A stretch of DNA of 64,000 nt from Rhizaria sp. SCN 62-66. Taxonomy: Eukaryota > Rhizaria, unplaced. The position numbers and the translations under genes are program-made. The DNA is taken from positions 1 through 64,000 of the forward strand of contig MEDY01000161.1 in assembly GCA_001724265.1 (NCBI GenBank). The letters are read 5' to 3'. Position 1 is the first letter of the stretch. Each line of letters begins with the position of its first letter. Below are positions 47,001 through 57,781 of the stretch, piece after piece. Below the pieces are notes generated by a model. The model was given only the letters and a program-made list of their open reading frames with translations, had not been told where the DNA came from and searched no databases.

Positions 47001-48203
47001 TTCCTCCCAGCAGCCGCGCTCGAACGGCCGATGCACCACCGCCTGTGCAAGTACGCTCTCAACACTGTCATGGAGGTGTTTAAGCATTCCGCGCTCGCGC
47101 TTGCCGTGCCGCAACCGACTCTGCGCCAGCTTCACTTGGCGCTGCTGGGCCGGCTGCTGGATCCGCGTCTCCGTACGCAGCGTCAGGATCCCGAGGTGCG
47201 CGGTCTCGTCAAGGGGCTTAACGTGCTGATGCTGAAGGTTCTCGACGCCGGCGGTTTCACAGCGGGTTTCGTGACTTTACTCGACTTCCTCACGGAAGGA
47301 TGCGCAGACTCTCAGCAGAAGGTGTTCACCGATCTCGTCGTGCGCTGCGTTGTCAAGCTTGCGAAGAAGCTTGCCGAGCGCGTTGACTCGCTTGACGTCG
47401 CTGCTGTATTGGGCGCTGTGCACGTCTTTCTCGTCCGTCACCCGCCCGCGTCGTTCGCAGAGCAAGGGCGTGATGATATGCCGCTCAAGACGGTACGCAC
47501 TGTCGTGACAGAGCTGATTAAGCTGCGTGGCGAGGCGCTGCTCCAGGATATGGGTGAGCTGCCCGGCAACTCCCGCGTTGTCGCATGGTTCCACGCTATC
47601 TACGCCCACTTGCGCCAGCAGGCTGAGGCTGAGGCCGCTGCGGCCGCCGTTGCTGCTGCCGCGAGCCCTGCTGATTCCGGCGAAGCCGAAGATAGCGTTG
47701 GTGCGCTTCGCGCGCTCACCAACAACAACAACGCGGCGACTGCGACTGCAAGTTCTAGCATTTCGCCGTCGCCGATTGCGCTGGGCACACCGATGACGCC
47801 CTCAGTCCCCTCCGGCCCGGCCCCGTTGGCGCCTGCCGACGCTGCTGTCCACACCGCGCTGAACGCGATCTGGGAGCGTGTGCGCACGAAGGAAACCTCG
47901 GCTGATGGATTGATTGAGCTCGCTGCGTTCCGCCGTACGCACCCGGATGCGCCTGTGGAGGAATACATCGCGAAATCGTCCAGTTTCTTTGGCAACTATG
48001 TGCGTCGTGAGCTGGAGAAGATTGAGCTTGCGGAGGCCGCACGCGCTGCCAAAAGCGCTGCTGCAGCTGCCGCGATGGCCGCCGCTGCGCCCGAAGCTGA
48101 CGATGATGCTGAGGGCGATGTTGACGCTGATACGTACGCTGCGGATGCCGCTGCAGCTGCTGCAGCGGAGGCAAATGCTGACGCTGAGCCTGAGGAGTAC
48201 TAA
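41020..48203 (+). CDS. CKAP5: XMAP215/Dis1-family TOG-domain microtubule polymerase, three exons, 2293 aa
   Basis: These proteins bind tubulin through arrays of TOG (HEAT-repeat) domains and speed microtubule plus-end growth at spindles and the cortex. Exons are 41020-44475, 44656-45171 and 45294-48203, all phase 0, with donors GTACGC and GTACGT. An acidic Ala-rich N-terminus precedes TOG1 (about 178-430), which opens with LPVEDRFVHKNFKARISAYD, a family hallmark. TOG2 is about 476-705; a Ser-rich basic linker of the kind that binds the microtubule lattice follows; TOG3 is about 844-1065 (SSKNWKQASDACEAL); TOG4 is about 1117-1325 (MRSKDWKERKAALDTL), split by intron 1. A second Ala/Ser linker leads to a fifth HEAT block (about 1485-1700) and a helical C-terminal region (about 1819-2080). 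The five-TOG layout matches plant MOR1 and animal ch-TOG rather than two-TOG yeast Stu2. Start ATG and stop TAA are clear. Confidence 0.92.
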
Positions 48204-48890
48204 GCGCTACAAGGAAACTTTATTTTACTTTAACTTTACAAAGCATGATATGAAACCAAACTCGATTGATGGGTTTTGCTGTATTGATTGCGCATGCGTA
48301 AGTGCACATCGAGTACATGCAAATCTAGTAGCCGTAATAAAGAGAAATCTATTTTCATCAATAAGTGACTAGTCACTCTTATTTCATAAAATGTACTACT
48401 GGACAATATTACTTCTGCAAAGAGAGCATTCATGTTTATTAAGATGACAACTTCGTTATGCTGAGACTGAACCACATCAACAGACGGTCGGTACTGCTGC
48501 GAATGTTGTAGACTCGTGTAAACAACAAGTTACCCACAAAGGAATATCTTACAGTGCGACTAACGTCCAGGATAATACAAAAAATGTCACATTTCGAGCA
48601 AGATTTAAGCGAAAACCAAGCAATCATGGTGTGCTATATGCACGCTCATATGAAGATCACAAACTGAAGTAACGAACAGTGGTCCGATATCAAGAGACCA
48701 TGCGGTGGCTAATTTAGAGAATAATAACATAGGTAGAGAATAAGTTAAAACGATTAAACAAAAGTTCAAAAACAGCCGCACAATCTGATACGAAACAAGA
48801 GCGAGATAGAAACACAATCTTTCTCTCTCAGCGCAAACAGTTCTGTGTGAGTGTGTTCATAAGTACGGATAGTTTTCACTGCAGTCACGC
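48204..48890. other. Intergenic between convergent genes
   Basis: About 690 bases of AT-rich DNA between the TOG stop and the carrier-gene stop. Only random open frames; no RNA gene or repeat seen. Confidence 0.6.
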
Positions 48891-51116
48891 TTAGTGCAGC
48901 CGATATGCGGTTGCACTGGTCGCAGCTGCCGCAGCAGCCGCCGCATCGTCATTGCGCGCTTGCCGCGTCGCAACCCACCTCTTGGCGAGCTCATATGACG
49001 AAATCATCAGCGCACACGACGGCATCACCTTGGCAACACGCGGCGCGAGGCCGATATACAGTCCACGGAGGCCGTCTTCGGCAATAACGGCCCGCAGCGA
49101 GCCGAGAAGTGAGGCAGCCACGCGTTCCCCATCCCCGAAACTCGCGCCCGGGAAAGCGAAGAGCGAAATTTGCCGACGGGTTTTGACCACGTCAAACGGG
49201 TGAGTCGCCAGAGCGGCCGCGGCGCCTGCCGTCGCGCCCGACGCAAACGCACTCGCCCACAGATGCGACGGTGACTCAAGCCCGGCCGCCGTACTCGGCC
49301 GGCCACCGCTAAGTTCAAGAGCGTCGATCGCGGCATCGTCAAGCCCGTGGACGAGGCGGAGTTCGAGTCGCGAGTATCGCGGCTTCAAGAACTCATACCC
49401 CACCCAGTAGATACCGCTGAAAGGCACGTCGCGCCACAGCGTTGCAGTGAGGCCGCGCCAGAGACCGGCGGGGCCGCCGGTGCGCGCACTAACTTGCAGC
49501 CGCTGCCAGAGACTCGGCCTCGGCGCCGCCACAGTAGTTGTTGCAGCACTAGCTGCACCCGCATGGGTGGCAGTGGCGGCATGAGCAGCGGAAACAGCGG
49601 TTGCGCTAACTGCGGTGACAGGGACAGGCACAGCGTGAAGCGGACACGACGGGCCGTGTGCAATTGCCGCGTTGGCTGCCACAGTCCCAGTCGCAGCGGC
49701 AGCAACTTCTGCAGCGGCTGTAGCTGCCGCTGTTGTAGCGGCGGTTTGTGGTGCACAGAGTGCCGCAAGAGCGCGCTGCTTCTGCGCAGCGTGACCGGCT
49801 CTCTCCGCCGCCACCAGGGACCACAGCGACGGCCGTTTCGCGCCATTCACACCTGCCGGTGACGCCATTGTAGTCTGAGCGCGGGTCCGCACAAGCTCCA
49901 GCGGCGCAGTTAACGTCGTCGCGGCAGTGCGGGCGATCGTGCCGGCTAACAAAGCGGGCGCGGCTTGATATAAAAACGAGACTGTGGGCGCCGGTCGGAT
50001 GATAACAGAGCCGTCAGCGTTGGTATGGCGGTCCATCGCGGTGTCATGGCTATGACTGTGCGTGTAACCTTGAGTCCCATGTGTACCGCTGCTGTTATGT
50101 GTATATTTAGCAAGCTGAAGCGCAATAGCAGCGCGCAGTTTGTCGTAAAACGCGAAATACACCGCTGTCGACGGCACAGCCATGGTCAAAGCAGGGGTGA
50201 GACCACGCCATAGTGCGCGCACGCCTTCACGCCGTGTGATTTGACTCAAAGCATCGCGCGCAGAGCTAAACTTCGGGTCAACACCAGCAGCAGCAGTGCT
50301 TGTTGTAGGAACAGAAGAGCTTGATGCTGTATGCACAGAGCTGAGCTTGGGCTCAACAGTCGGCATAGGCGCTGGAGTCGCACTATTGACTGGGATTGAG
50401 GCAGTGGCTGAAGGCGCAGCTGACCCTGTCGCGTTTGTTATTGTTGTTGCTGCCGATGTTGCGCGCGGTGGCGGCACGCTGCCAGAACTCGTGCTAGAGC
50501 TCGCGCTTGAGCTGGGACACGCGCTGGCGTTTGCAGCCCCCGCAGCGCCGGAACCAGCTGGGTGCGCGTGCTGCTGCGGAGGAACAGCTGAGTGCGCGTG
50601 TGCGTGTCCGTGCCCGTGGCGGCTGTGGTGGTTGAGATGCACGCGGGGCGGCGCGGGCTCGAGGTTGCAGCGCGGGCACCAGTACTCAGTGACACCGAGG
50701 TTGAGCTTGGTGAAGTCAGAGCCTCGCAACACGCGCTCGAAATGGGTCCGCGGAGGCTGCGACGCGGCAGCGCCCTGTGCCTGTGCTTGCGCTTGCAGCC
50801 GGTGTTTGACAACGTCGAAGGGAGTCATAAGCAGGGACGTGACGAGGGCGCCGGCGGAGGCAGCGGCGCCGCGTTGGAAGAGCGTGAGCTCGGGGAGGGG
50901 CGCGCCGCTGCCCCGGGTCGCAGTCGCGGATGTCACAGTCACTATCGGTACAGCGACCACCGAATCAGCCTCGACAGCCTCGGGCGCAAGCGCGGCCAAA
51001 GAGATAAAGTCTGACGCTGCTGTGCTCGCGTCGGTTTGTAATGGATAGGGCGGGGCGGGCGGAGGCAGCAGATTGCTACTGCTGCTGCTGTGTCTGGGAG
51101 GGTTGAGATCGGACAT
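48891..51116 (-). CDS. SLC25A39: Mitochondrial carrier, SLC25A39/SLC25A40/Mtm1 type, 741 aa
   Basis: Six-span inner-membrane transporter; in animals SLC25A39/40 are needed for glutathione import into mitochondria. All three carrier signatures are present: TPFDVVKHR, APLELVRTR and HPFDVVKTR. Subfamily blocks match SLC25A39/40 closely: LWRGLTPALTMAVPSTAVYF, LWRGLTATLWRDVPFSGIYW and GLAPRVAKVMPSCALMISSY. The loop after span 1 contains YWCPRC; animal SLC25A39 also has regulatory cysteines in this loop that sense iron-sulfur status. At 741 aa it is about twice the usual ~360, due to Ala/Ser/His-rich inserts in the first two matrix loops and an N-terminal leader of about 75 residues. Single exon, ATG at 51116, TAA stop. 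It lies 673 bases downstream of the mS37-like gene on the same strand. Confidence 0.9.
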   Translation of the reverse strand: MSDLNPPRHSSSSSNLLPPPAPPYPLQTDASTAASDFISLAALAPEAVEADSVVAVPIVTVTSATATRGSGAPLPELTLFQRGAAASAGALVTSLLMTPFDVVKHRLQAQAQAQGAAASQPPRTHFERVLRGSDFTKLNLGVTEYWCPRCNLEPAPPRVHLNHHSRHGHGHAHAHSAVPPQQHAHPAGSGAAGAANASACPSSSASSSTSSGSVPPPRATSAATTITNATGSAAPSATASIPVNSATPAPMPTVEPKLSSVHTASSSSVPTTSTAAAGVDPKFSSARDALSQITRREGVRALWRGLTPALTMAVPSTAVYFAFYDKLRAAIALQLAKYTHNSSGTHGTQGYTHSHSHDTAMDRHTNADGSVIIRPAPTVSFLYQAAPALLAGTIARTAATTLTAPLELVRTRAQTTMASPAGVNGAKRPSLWSLVAAERAGHAAQKQRALAALCAPQTAATTAAATAAAEVAAAATGTVAANAAIAHGPSCPLHAVPVPVTAVSATAVSAAHAATATHAGAASAATTTVAAPRPSLWQRLQVSARTGGPAGLWRGLTATLWRDVPFSGIYWVGYEFLKPRYSRLELRLVHGLDDAAIDALELSGGRPSTAAGLESPSHLWASAFASGATAGAAAALATHPFDVVKTRRQISLFAFPGASFGDGERVAASLLGSLRAVIAEDGLRGLYIGLAPRVAKVMPSCALMISSYELAKRWVATRQARNDDAAAAAAAATSATAYRLH

Positions 51117-51789
51117 GATGAGCGCGCGCGCGGCACAAGGCTCGGCTGCTGCGAAAAGGCGAAAAAGACAGCGACAGTCAAGAACAGTGTCTAGTGTGTG
51201 TCACAAAGGCGCTCTAGGAGCGGAGTGGTTTGTTGAGGGAAGCCGAGGCGATGCCGAGATAGAGCAGGAGAGGAAGCTTTCGAGGTGAGCTGTGAGTCAG
51301 CGAGAGGCATCTGGCAGAAGACTGAAGATGACATCGGGAGTATTAATAATTAATTCAAGCAGAAACAAACGTATAAACAAACATGCAATTAGGTTCATAT
51401 GCATGCACGACGGATATCTGACGGATTAACTCCAATCGCGAAAGTCCGCTTGTTTGTCCGAGTTCGGCGGAGTCCCGGTCCGTCCACCACCGACCGATGG
51501 TCGGCCAGTCAAGCAAACCAACCACAAACGGTCACTGGCGCCAGCCAAACGCTCCGGTGACGACACAGATCAACAGATATTATAGCAGAACAAGATGTAG
51601 GGATATACAAAAGAGGAATTCATACGTTACGCATCCAGGGAGTTCGAGAGAGCGTTATATAGATGTGTATTTGCGGGGGGAAGCGACCGGCCCGAGACCT
51701 CGATGGGAGACGAGAGAGATATTAACTTAGCGTGCGGCGACGCACAGCTGCGAGATATGAATCAACGACTAGTGTGGCGCGATACGTGC
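51117..51789. other. Intergenic, promoter of the carrier gene
   Basis: Mixed composition. An imperfect short inverted repeat (ACCGACCGATGGTCGGCC) lies at about 51490-51507. The open frame at 51497-51730 does not look coding. No other feature. Confidence 0.5.
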
Positions 51790-52352
51790 TCACAGACGCT
51801 TGATAGTATTGCTGGTCTTGCGACTGAGCGAGAGGATTGAGTTGACCAGCGAGCGGCGGCGGGAGCGCTTGACGACGACCTGTGTGGGAGCAAAGCCATG
51901 GGTCGAAACAAGAGAAAAGAAGGGTTCGTTGGAGGGGAAGAGGGGGATTAGAATGGCTTTAATAAGGCACATGGATAAAACTAGATGTGAACTACATCTG
52001 GAATGCTATGTAATGCGCGGTGGTGTGGAACGTACGTCGCTCTTGGGGCGGAGAAGTTGGCAGTACTGGAGCATGCGCATCTCGCGCTGGGGGTGGGAAT
52101 AGATCGGTCAGATAAGAAGAAGAACGAGACGGGTGAGCGTACAGGTGAAAATATGGGTAGATACGAGTAAAGCCTAGCATATGCAGTTATTCACATTTTT
52201 AAAGAACGTACCATGCACTTCCTATCGTCGTCGCCGTTCGCGCCCATGCAGCGGAAGAAGTTGGCAGCCTCGCCTTCGCACTGCGGGGTAGCCTCGACCG
52301 GGCCGAGCATTTTAATAATATCCTTACGGTTAACCTGGTAGCCGCTAGACAT
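51790..52352 (-). CDS. Twin-CX9C protein, probably mitoribosomal mS37 (CHCHD1/Mrp10), three exons, 93 aa
   Basis: Exons are 52352-52212 (47 codons), 52086-52036 (17 codons) and 51879-51790 (29 codons and TGA), all phase 0; both donors are GTACGT and the acceptors are CCCCCAG and CACACAG. The spliced protein has four cysteines in two exact CX9C pairs (C-EGEAANFFR-C and C-MREMRMLQY-C), separated by ten residues, with the second pair completed only by splicing. It ends in a very basic tail, KRSRRRSLVNSIL. Twin CX9C proteins are folded by the Mia40 relay in the mitochondrial intermembrane space. The ten-residue spacing and basic C-terminus fit mS37 of the small mitoribosomal subunit; other small CHCH proteins are possible. 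The start at 52352 is the ATG giving the shortest N-terminus; a longer open frame upstream exists. Confidence 0.8.
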
Positions 52353-52876
52353 GTGCGTTATTACAGCGTCCTCCAACGGGATTAAGACCTTCAAAACAAG
52401 GCAAACCTGACCTCGCTCCGTGAAGTAAAACGTTCAGCGACGAACAAAAACGCCACCATTTTCACGAACCTCGCCACCACCCGACAATTTTCACGAACCG
52501 CAGTCCTCCGTTCGTTCGTTGCTGGTTCGCAGAAGACCATCCGACCGATGTGGAATCAGAAATTTATCTCGTAGCACGGATTGCCAACGTCAACTGCGTC
52601 TGCTGAGCCAACACGGGCTTCATGTATTTCTTGTGTACTGTACACATAACATAGATGTCAATGTCCCCGCATAGCTGACTCATTATCCACATCTTTGGTT
52701 CGCTGCTCAAACGACCTGCTTCTCCCCTCCCTTGACTTCTTCAGCCGTCCCCCGCGGGACTCCTTCTTCTTTTCTAGATTGGTTACGTCCTGATTTCGGT
52801 CGCTCACACACCGGAGTTTCTTAAAAAGCTTCTTTCCGACTCTCTGGGGCGCTGCCCCCGCCGCTCCAGCCTCACA
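52353..52876. other. Divergent promoter region
   Basis: 524 bases separating the leftward mS37-like gene and the rightward 1634-aa gene, probably a shared promoter. CTGTACAC near 52636 and a C-rich leader before ATG 52877 are visible. No RNA gene seen. Confidence 0.5.
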
Positions 52877-55800
52877 ATGTTCCCAGCACAGGAAGCGGCA
52901 AGCGCAGCCTCCCTTGCCCCCGTTGCTGCTGTGAACCCTCACAAGCTCCGCACGCCCCCCGCAGTTCTGCCGCCGCTCCATAAGCCCCCTGGCGCGCTCA
53001 ATGATGCATTTGCGCTCTCTCACGCCTTCTGTGGCAAAGATACAGCGCATGCAGTCGCTTCCGGCGCAGCGGTGTCCGGTGCTGACAAACCTCCGACCTC
53101 TGACTCAACTGCGTCTCACCAGCCCGCGCCCGCTTCATGTGGTTCTGCGCCTGCGTCCAACACTCGCCCCTACGGCCCTGAAGATGCCCCCCGCGTTTCT
53201 GCTTCTGTGTCACCCTCACAACCTTCTTCAGTCCCCGCTTCCGCTTCTGCTGCTTCTGCCGATGCTGCTTCTCCCTACGCTTCCGGCTCAGCCTCAGCCT
53301 CAATCTCAACCTCAGCCTCAACCTCAACCTCAACCGCAGCCGCTGGCTCTGGCTCTGGCTTTTTAGGCGCTGACTCTGGCTTGATAGGCCCTGTTAGGCT
53401 GCAGCAGCATTCACTCGCTGCAATGGCCGACGCCGCCACCGCTGCTGCAATGGCTGTCGCAACCGCGACCGCCCCCGAAGCCTCCGCGTCCGCCACTCTC
53501 TCTGCTCTGGCCGGCAACTGGCACGACGCAGCGCTCCCCCGCTGGTACTCTGAACAGCTGCACACTGCACTGCGGCACTCGGCGCCCGCTGCCGCTGTAT
53601 TGCAGTTCGACTCACTCAAAGCCTATGAACGGGAGCTCCGTGCAGAAGCCGCACTCGCACGCGCGCAAAAGCAGCAAGAACATGTGCCTTCGAGCCGGGA
53701 ACGCGTGCCTTCTGCGCGGGAACACGTGGCCTCCGAAAGGGAACACATGGCGACAGAGCGTGCACGCGCAGCAGCAGCACGGTCACAAGCGGCTTCTGCG
53801 CGTTTACAAGCTGCAACAGCCCGCACAGACGCCACAGCGTTGGCCTCCACAGCGGTGGCTTCCACAGCTTCAGCGTCAACAACAACTGCGGCGACAGGGA
53901 GCTCAGCTTTGAGTGTTCAAGAGCAGCGGTTGCATGCGGCTGTCGCTGGTATCGGCGCTTTAACGAGCACTGGCGCGGTCACCGAAGCTTTGGGTCCGCT
54001 GCTGGCGCATACGTTACTCCAAGGCGCGTTACAAGAACATGCAACTGCACACATGTTTAACAACAATATGGTCAATAGCAATCTCACGACTGACACTACC
54101 GCGGTGGCAGCGACGCAGACTGCGACTGATACCGCAGTCACCGGGCCTTCGTCCTCCTCCGCCGCTGCGTCTGACTCGTCCGCAACAGCGTCTCTGTTAG
54201 CAGGCCGGCACTTGCAGCCGTTACTCACCGCTGCTGCCGCCGAGGTCGCTTCCGCTGCTCTGTCGCCGCCCCGCGCCCGCGCTCTGTCTCCGCAGCCGCC
54301 GCCCGCAGTCGCCGCCGCCGAGGCTGACGCTGCGCTTGAGCGCGGCTTAGCTTTAGCGCTCGCAGTGCCGTGTCCGCGCCCGCTGTCGCCGCCTGTGTTT
54401 GGCGTTCCGGTGACGTCCCGCGTTGTCAGTAACGGCTATAACCACGGTCTGGGCTATACCAACACCACGACCGCGACCCCGACTCTGACTGCGGGCTCTT
54501 TCGCAGCGTCACAGCAACCGAAAGCTGTTCGGGCGGGGAGTCCCTTAGGTACCATGGGTTCCAGCCACATGTCCCCGCAGCCGCCGTTGTCACGCGCTAT
54601 TTCGCCGGCTCAACGTGCATCGCCGCTGTCTATGCTGCGGTCGGTGTCACCGGCGACGTCCACTGCGCCTGCGCTATCTCCGTCACACTCGCTCACGGCA
54701 TCTCTTGCCTCTGGTTCTGGCTCTAGCTCAAGCTCCATTGTTTCAGCATCACAGTCACTGGTGCAGTCGCAGTCTGGACACAGTTACAACAATAACAACA
54801 ACAACAATATCATGCAACAGCAGAAGACTGAGTTGGAGCAAGTTGTTTCCCGCGCAAGTTCTCCCGGTCTCGAGGCCGCTTTGCAGCGGCAAAAACTTAC
54901 TATCAACGAACAGCAAGCGCGTTTGCAAGCGAAACAGCCGGCGTTTTCGCCGTCTGCGTTGCCGCCGCGGACAGTGCCTATCGTGCGCCGCTCTATCGCT
55001 CGTCACAACAGCTTCAACTCGAGCAATAACACCAACAATATCAGTAACAATGCTGCAACAACAACGCCCGAGATGACTGCAAGTACCACTGGCCGCAGCT
55101 CTAACAGCCCTACAAGTGAGACTCGTGGTTCTCTCATGCCATCATCGTCGTTGCGCGTTCGAATTGACAACGATCAGAGTAACAAGAGTGACCACCGCGA
55201 GCAGCAGCAGAGTGACTGTGAGCAGCAGACACGTGGCCGTGAGCAGGCCAGTGACCGTGAGCGCGTTGCTATCAGTCCCACTGCAAGCATGAACGCGGAC
55301 TCGGATATTGACACCGCAGCCACCCAAGCAACCAAGTCACATTCGCAATCACAAGCACAGTCTCCGTCGGCCGCCTCCACTGCCGCCTCTGCTCCCGCCT
55401 CTGCGACCACGAGCTCCATTGCGACTACCGGCGCTGCTTTGACTGGCGCTGCGACTTTGACGGGCGCACCTCGCCGTATCATCGGTCCGCGCGTCGTTTT
55501 CGGCGCTGTCGTCCGCTCGCCTTCCAACGCCACTGCCTCTATCAATAGCTTCAGCACCGGCAATGGTGGTTCTAGCGGTAGCTTTGGTCCGCGCGCGCGT
55601 TCCCCCGCCTCGCTCCATATTACGACTGACACTGCGCCGCCACTCGGCGCCGACTCTGTCATCGAGCCTGTCCTTATCGCCGCGTCGCCGGTCCAGCCAG
55701 CGCCGCGGCTAGTGCCAGCGCCTGCCGCGGTGGCGATGCGGTTCGGTGACCGGCGGCCGAGGCTTGCGCCCGCTGCTGCTGCTGCCGCCGCGAGGGCTCA

Positions 55801-57781
55801 TGCGGCTCACGAGGAGTTGCTATGGGGCAGGGCCTGGGGGCAACTCTCCGCGAACGCACGCTCGAGTACTAATGCGACGAGTTCGACTGTCGATACGACT
55901 ACCGCACAGTCCCAGTCGCAACAGCAGCCAATGGCAGCGGTTCCTGGTTTAGCCGCGCAAGGCTTAGCCGCGCACTCGAGAGTCGCCCACTCAGTCGCAT
56001 CGAGGCCGTTGGCACCGCTCATCTTAGACTGTACCGACAACAACGACTGCGACAACGGCGGTGAACCACTGTGGAACGCGGCCGCTGTGCCAGCGCTAGT
56101 GGACCCCACTGTCGCAACGTACCTACGTGAGCACGCAAAGCCACCGTCACCGTATGGACCCACAACTGCAGCGAACTCTGACAAGTCCGAAACTGCGACC
56201 AAGGCGTTGACACTGTCGCCGGCGACGCATCAAGCTGGCGAAGTCCGGCGTAACAGCAACTACGAGGCCGCGCTCGTCCAAACAATGGCGCTCAACTTGG
56301 CGCAAATCCAGCAAAATATTATCTTGCTCGCCGCTATGCAACCCAAACGCGGAAGCAACAGTCATGATGGTGGAAACAACGGTGACGGTGGTGGCTATAG
56401 CGAGCGTGAGTGCGAAGGCGCCGCTTTGCAAGTGTCCACACAAGTGCGAGACTTCATGACCGCCCTCGGCCTCACCCCACACGCACCCGCGTTAGCCACG
56501 TTGCAACCGTCTGCTTTAGAGTCTCTTGTGCGCGCTCAGTTGGGACTCGCTGATGATTGCTACACTCGCGCGCTGCAGTCCGGCGCTGCCCCCGAGCGCG
56601 CACAAGAAGCTGCAACTGCATTAGGCGCGCCTGTGTTTGCACTGCGCCACGCGAAACCCGTGTCTGTGGGCCCGGTGGCTGCGGCGGAGGCTGCGTTGCG
56701 GGGTGCCGCTCAGGCTGAGGCTGCGGAAGCTGCAGCGGCCGCGCTCCTTGAGATTGGCCCTGCTGTCACAACAGCAGCAACATCCGCAGCTGGCCTATTC
56801 ACGATGCCAATGAGGCCAGACTCGGCGTCATCGACGGTGGCAACAACGGCGGCGTCTATGTCGGTAGCAGCGGACGGCAGTGTGCCAGTTTGGTTCCATG
56901 ACAACGATGGCCGTGGCAGCGGCGGCGGCAGTGGCGCTGACGCTGGTAGTGAGAGTGGCGCACTCTCAGCCGGTCTCGCGCCTCCTTCCATTGCCATTGG
57001 AACAACTGCGACGCACGCGCGCTCGCTGTCGCAGTCCCTGGCGCGCTCTCAAGCGCACTCGCGCTTACACGTTCCCGTTGGCATAGAGTTGGCGTCGTCA
57101 ACACGTGCTGTTTCACGCGCTGACTCACGTGCTGATTCCTCACACGCGGACTCTGATCATGAAAACAACTGCAACAGCAGCAGTAGTAGCAGCAGCTGTA
57201 ACAGCAATATTGCTGCTGTTGCTTGCTCCACAGCTGCAACTGGACCTGGTTATGCTTACTCTGAGCAAAATGGCGACACTGCAGCGATCAAGACTTCCGG
57301 AGCGGCAGTGTACAACGCACACGGCTCTGCTCAAGGATCTGCTTTATACAATGCACTTGGGTTGGCTCAGGGCTCAGCGTTACCTGGTACACAGGGCGCT
57401 GCACAAAGCTCGTCGATGTATGGCTCCCAGATTGCGTTCCCGCCGACGAAGACTTCTGTGCCAGTGCTGGAGTCAGACTTGACCGCAAACGCCAGCAGCC
57501 ACGCTATCGGAGTGAAGGTTCCTGTCACCATTCACGCACAGCCTGTGCCTGCGCCTACGACTGCGACAACGAGTGCGCTTTCCCCCACCTCTGTCAACCC
57601 TAGCACTGCTGCTGCTGCTGTTGCTGCGCCTGTGCCAGCGCTGGCTGGCGGTTTGCTCGCAGGCCTGTTGCCGCAGCTTCGTGTTTCGGCTCTCAACAAT
57701 ATGAGCGGCAATGCGCGGCCTGTGACGACAGTAACTACGCCTGCCACTGTCATCGCCATGGCGACTTTGACTCCACAGTAA
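52877..57781 (+). CDS. Very large Ala/Ser-rich low-complexity protein, 1634 aa, unknown
   Basis: Single exon from ATG 52877 (MFPAQEAASAAS) to TAA. Most of it is Ala, Ser, Thr, Pro and Gln in short repetitive runs, with Asn runs near residue 635. Ordered-looking islands are WYSEQLHTALRHSAPAAAVL followed by a charged helix with repeated REH motifs (residues 215-310), EAALVQTMALNLAQIQQNII near 1130, and DFMTALGLTPHAPALATLQP followed by SALESLVRAQLGLADDCYTR at about 1190-1240, which could be a small helical domain. Several SPQPP/SPSHS and RSxS-type clusters look like phosphorylation sites. No signal peptide or membrane helix. The constant frame over 4.9 kb and gene-like codon usage make it a real gene. 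It is probably a scaffold or regulatory protein, but that is a guess from composition. Confidence 0.72.
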   Translation: MFPAQEAASAASLAPVAAVNPHKLRTPPAVLPPLHKPPGALNDAFALSHAFCGKDTAHAVASGAAVSGADKPPTSDSTASHQPAPASCGSAPASNTRPYGPEDAPRVSASVSPSQPSSVPASASAASADAASPYASGSASASISTSASTSTSTAAAGSGSGFLGADSGLIGPVRLQQHSLAAMADAATAAAMAVATATAPEASASATLSALAGNWHDAALPRWYSEQLHTALRHSAPAAAVLQFDSLKAYERELRAEAALARAQKQQEHVPSSRERVPSAREHVASEREHMATERARAAAARSQAASARLQAATARTDATALASTAVASTASASTTTAATGSSALSVQEQRLHAAVAGIGALTSTGAVTEALGPLLAHTLLQGALQEHATAHMFNNNMVNSNLTTDTTAVAATQTATDTAVTGPSSSSAAASDSSATASLLAGRHLQPLLTAAAAEVASAALSPPRARALSPQPPPAVAAAEADAALERGLALALAVPCPRPLSPPVFGVPVTSRVVSNGYNHGLGYTNTTTATPTLTAGSFAASQQPKAVRAGSPLGTMGSSHMSPQPPLSRAISPAQRASPLSMLRSVSPATSTAPALSPSHSLTASLASGSGSSSSSIVSASQSLVQSQSGHSYNNNNNNNIMQQQKTELEQVVSRASSPGLEAALQRQKLTINEQQARLQAKQPAFSPSALPPRTVPIVRRSIARHNSFNSSNNTNNISNNAATTTPEMTASTTGRSSNSPTSETRGSLMPSSSLRVRIDNDQSNKSDHREQQQSDCEQQTRGREQASDRERVAISPTASMNADSDIDTAATQATKSHSQSQAQSPSAASTAASAPASATTSSIATTGAALTGAATLTGAPRRIIGPRVVFGAVVRSPSNATASINSFSTGNGGSSGSFGPRARSPASLHITTDTAPPLGADSVIEPVLIAASPVQPAPRLVPAPAAVAMRFGDRRPRLAPAAAAAAARAHAAHEELLWGRAWGQLSANARSSTNATSSTVDTTTAQSQSQQQPMAAVPGLAAQGLAAHSRVAHSVASRPLAPLILDCTDNNDCDNGGEPLWNAAAVPALVDPTVATYLREHAKPPSPYGPTTAANSDKSETATKALTLSPATHQAGEVRRNSNYEAALVQTMALNLAQIQQNIILLAAMQPKRGSNSHDGGNNGDGGGYSERECEGAALQVSTQVRDFMTALGLTPHAPALATLQPSALESLVRAQLGLADDCYTRALQSGAAPERAQEAATALGAPVFALRHAKPVSVGPVAAAEAALRGAAQAEAAEAAAAALLEIGPAVTTAATSAAGLFTMPMRPDSASSTVATTAASMSVAADGSVPVWFHDNDGRGSGGGSGADAGSESGALSAGLAPPSIAIGTTATHARSLSQSLARSQAHSRLHVPVGIELASSTRAVSRADSRADSSHADSDHENNCNSSSSSSSCNSNIAAVACSTAATGPGYAYSEQNGDTAAIKTSGAAVYNAHGSAQGSALYNALGLAQGSALPGTQGAAQSSSMYGSQIAFPPTKTSVPVLESDLTANASSHAIGVKVPVTIHAQPVPAPTTATTSALSPTSVNPSTAAAAVAAPVPALAGGLLAGLLPQLRVSALNNMSGNARPVTTVTTPATVIAMATLTPQ

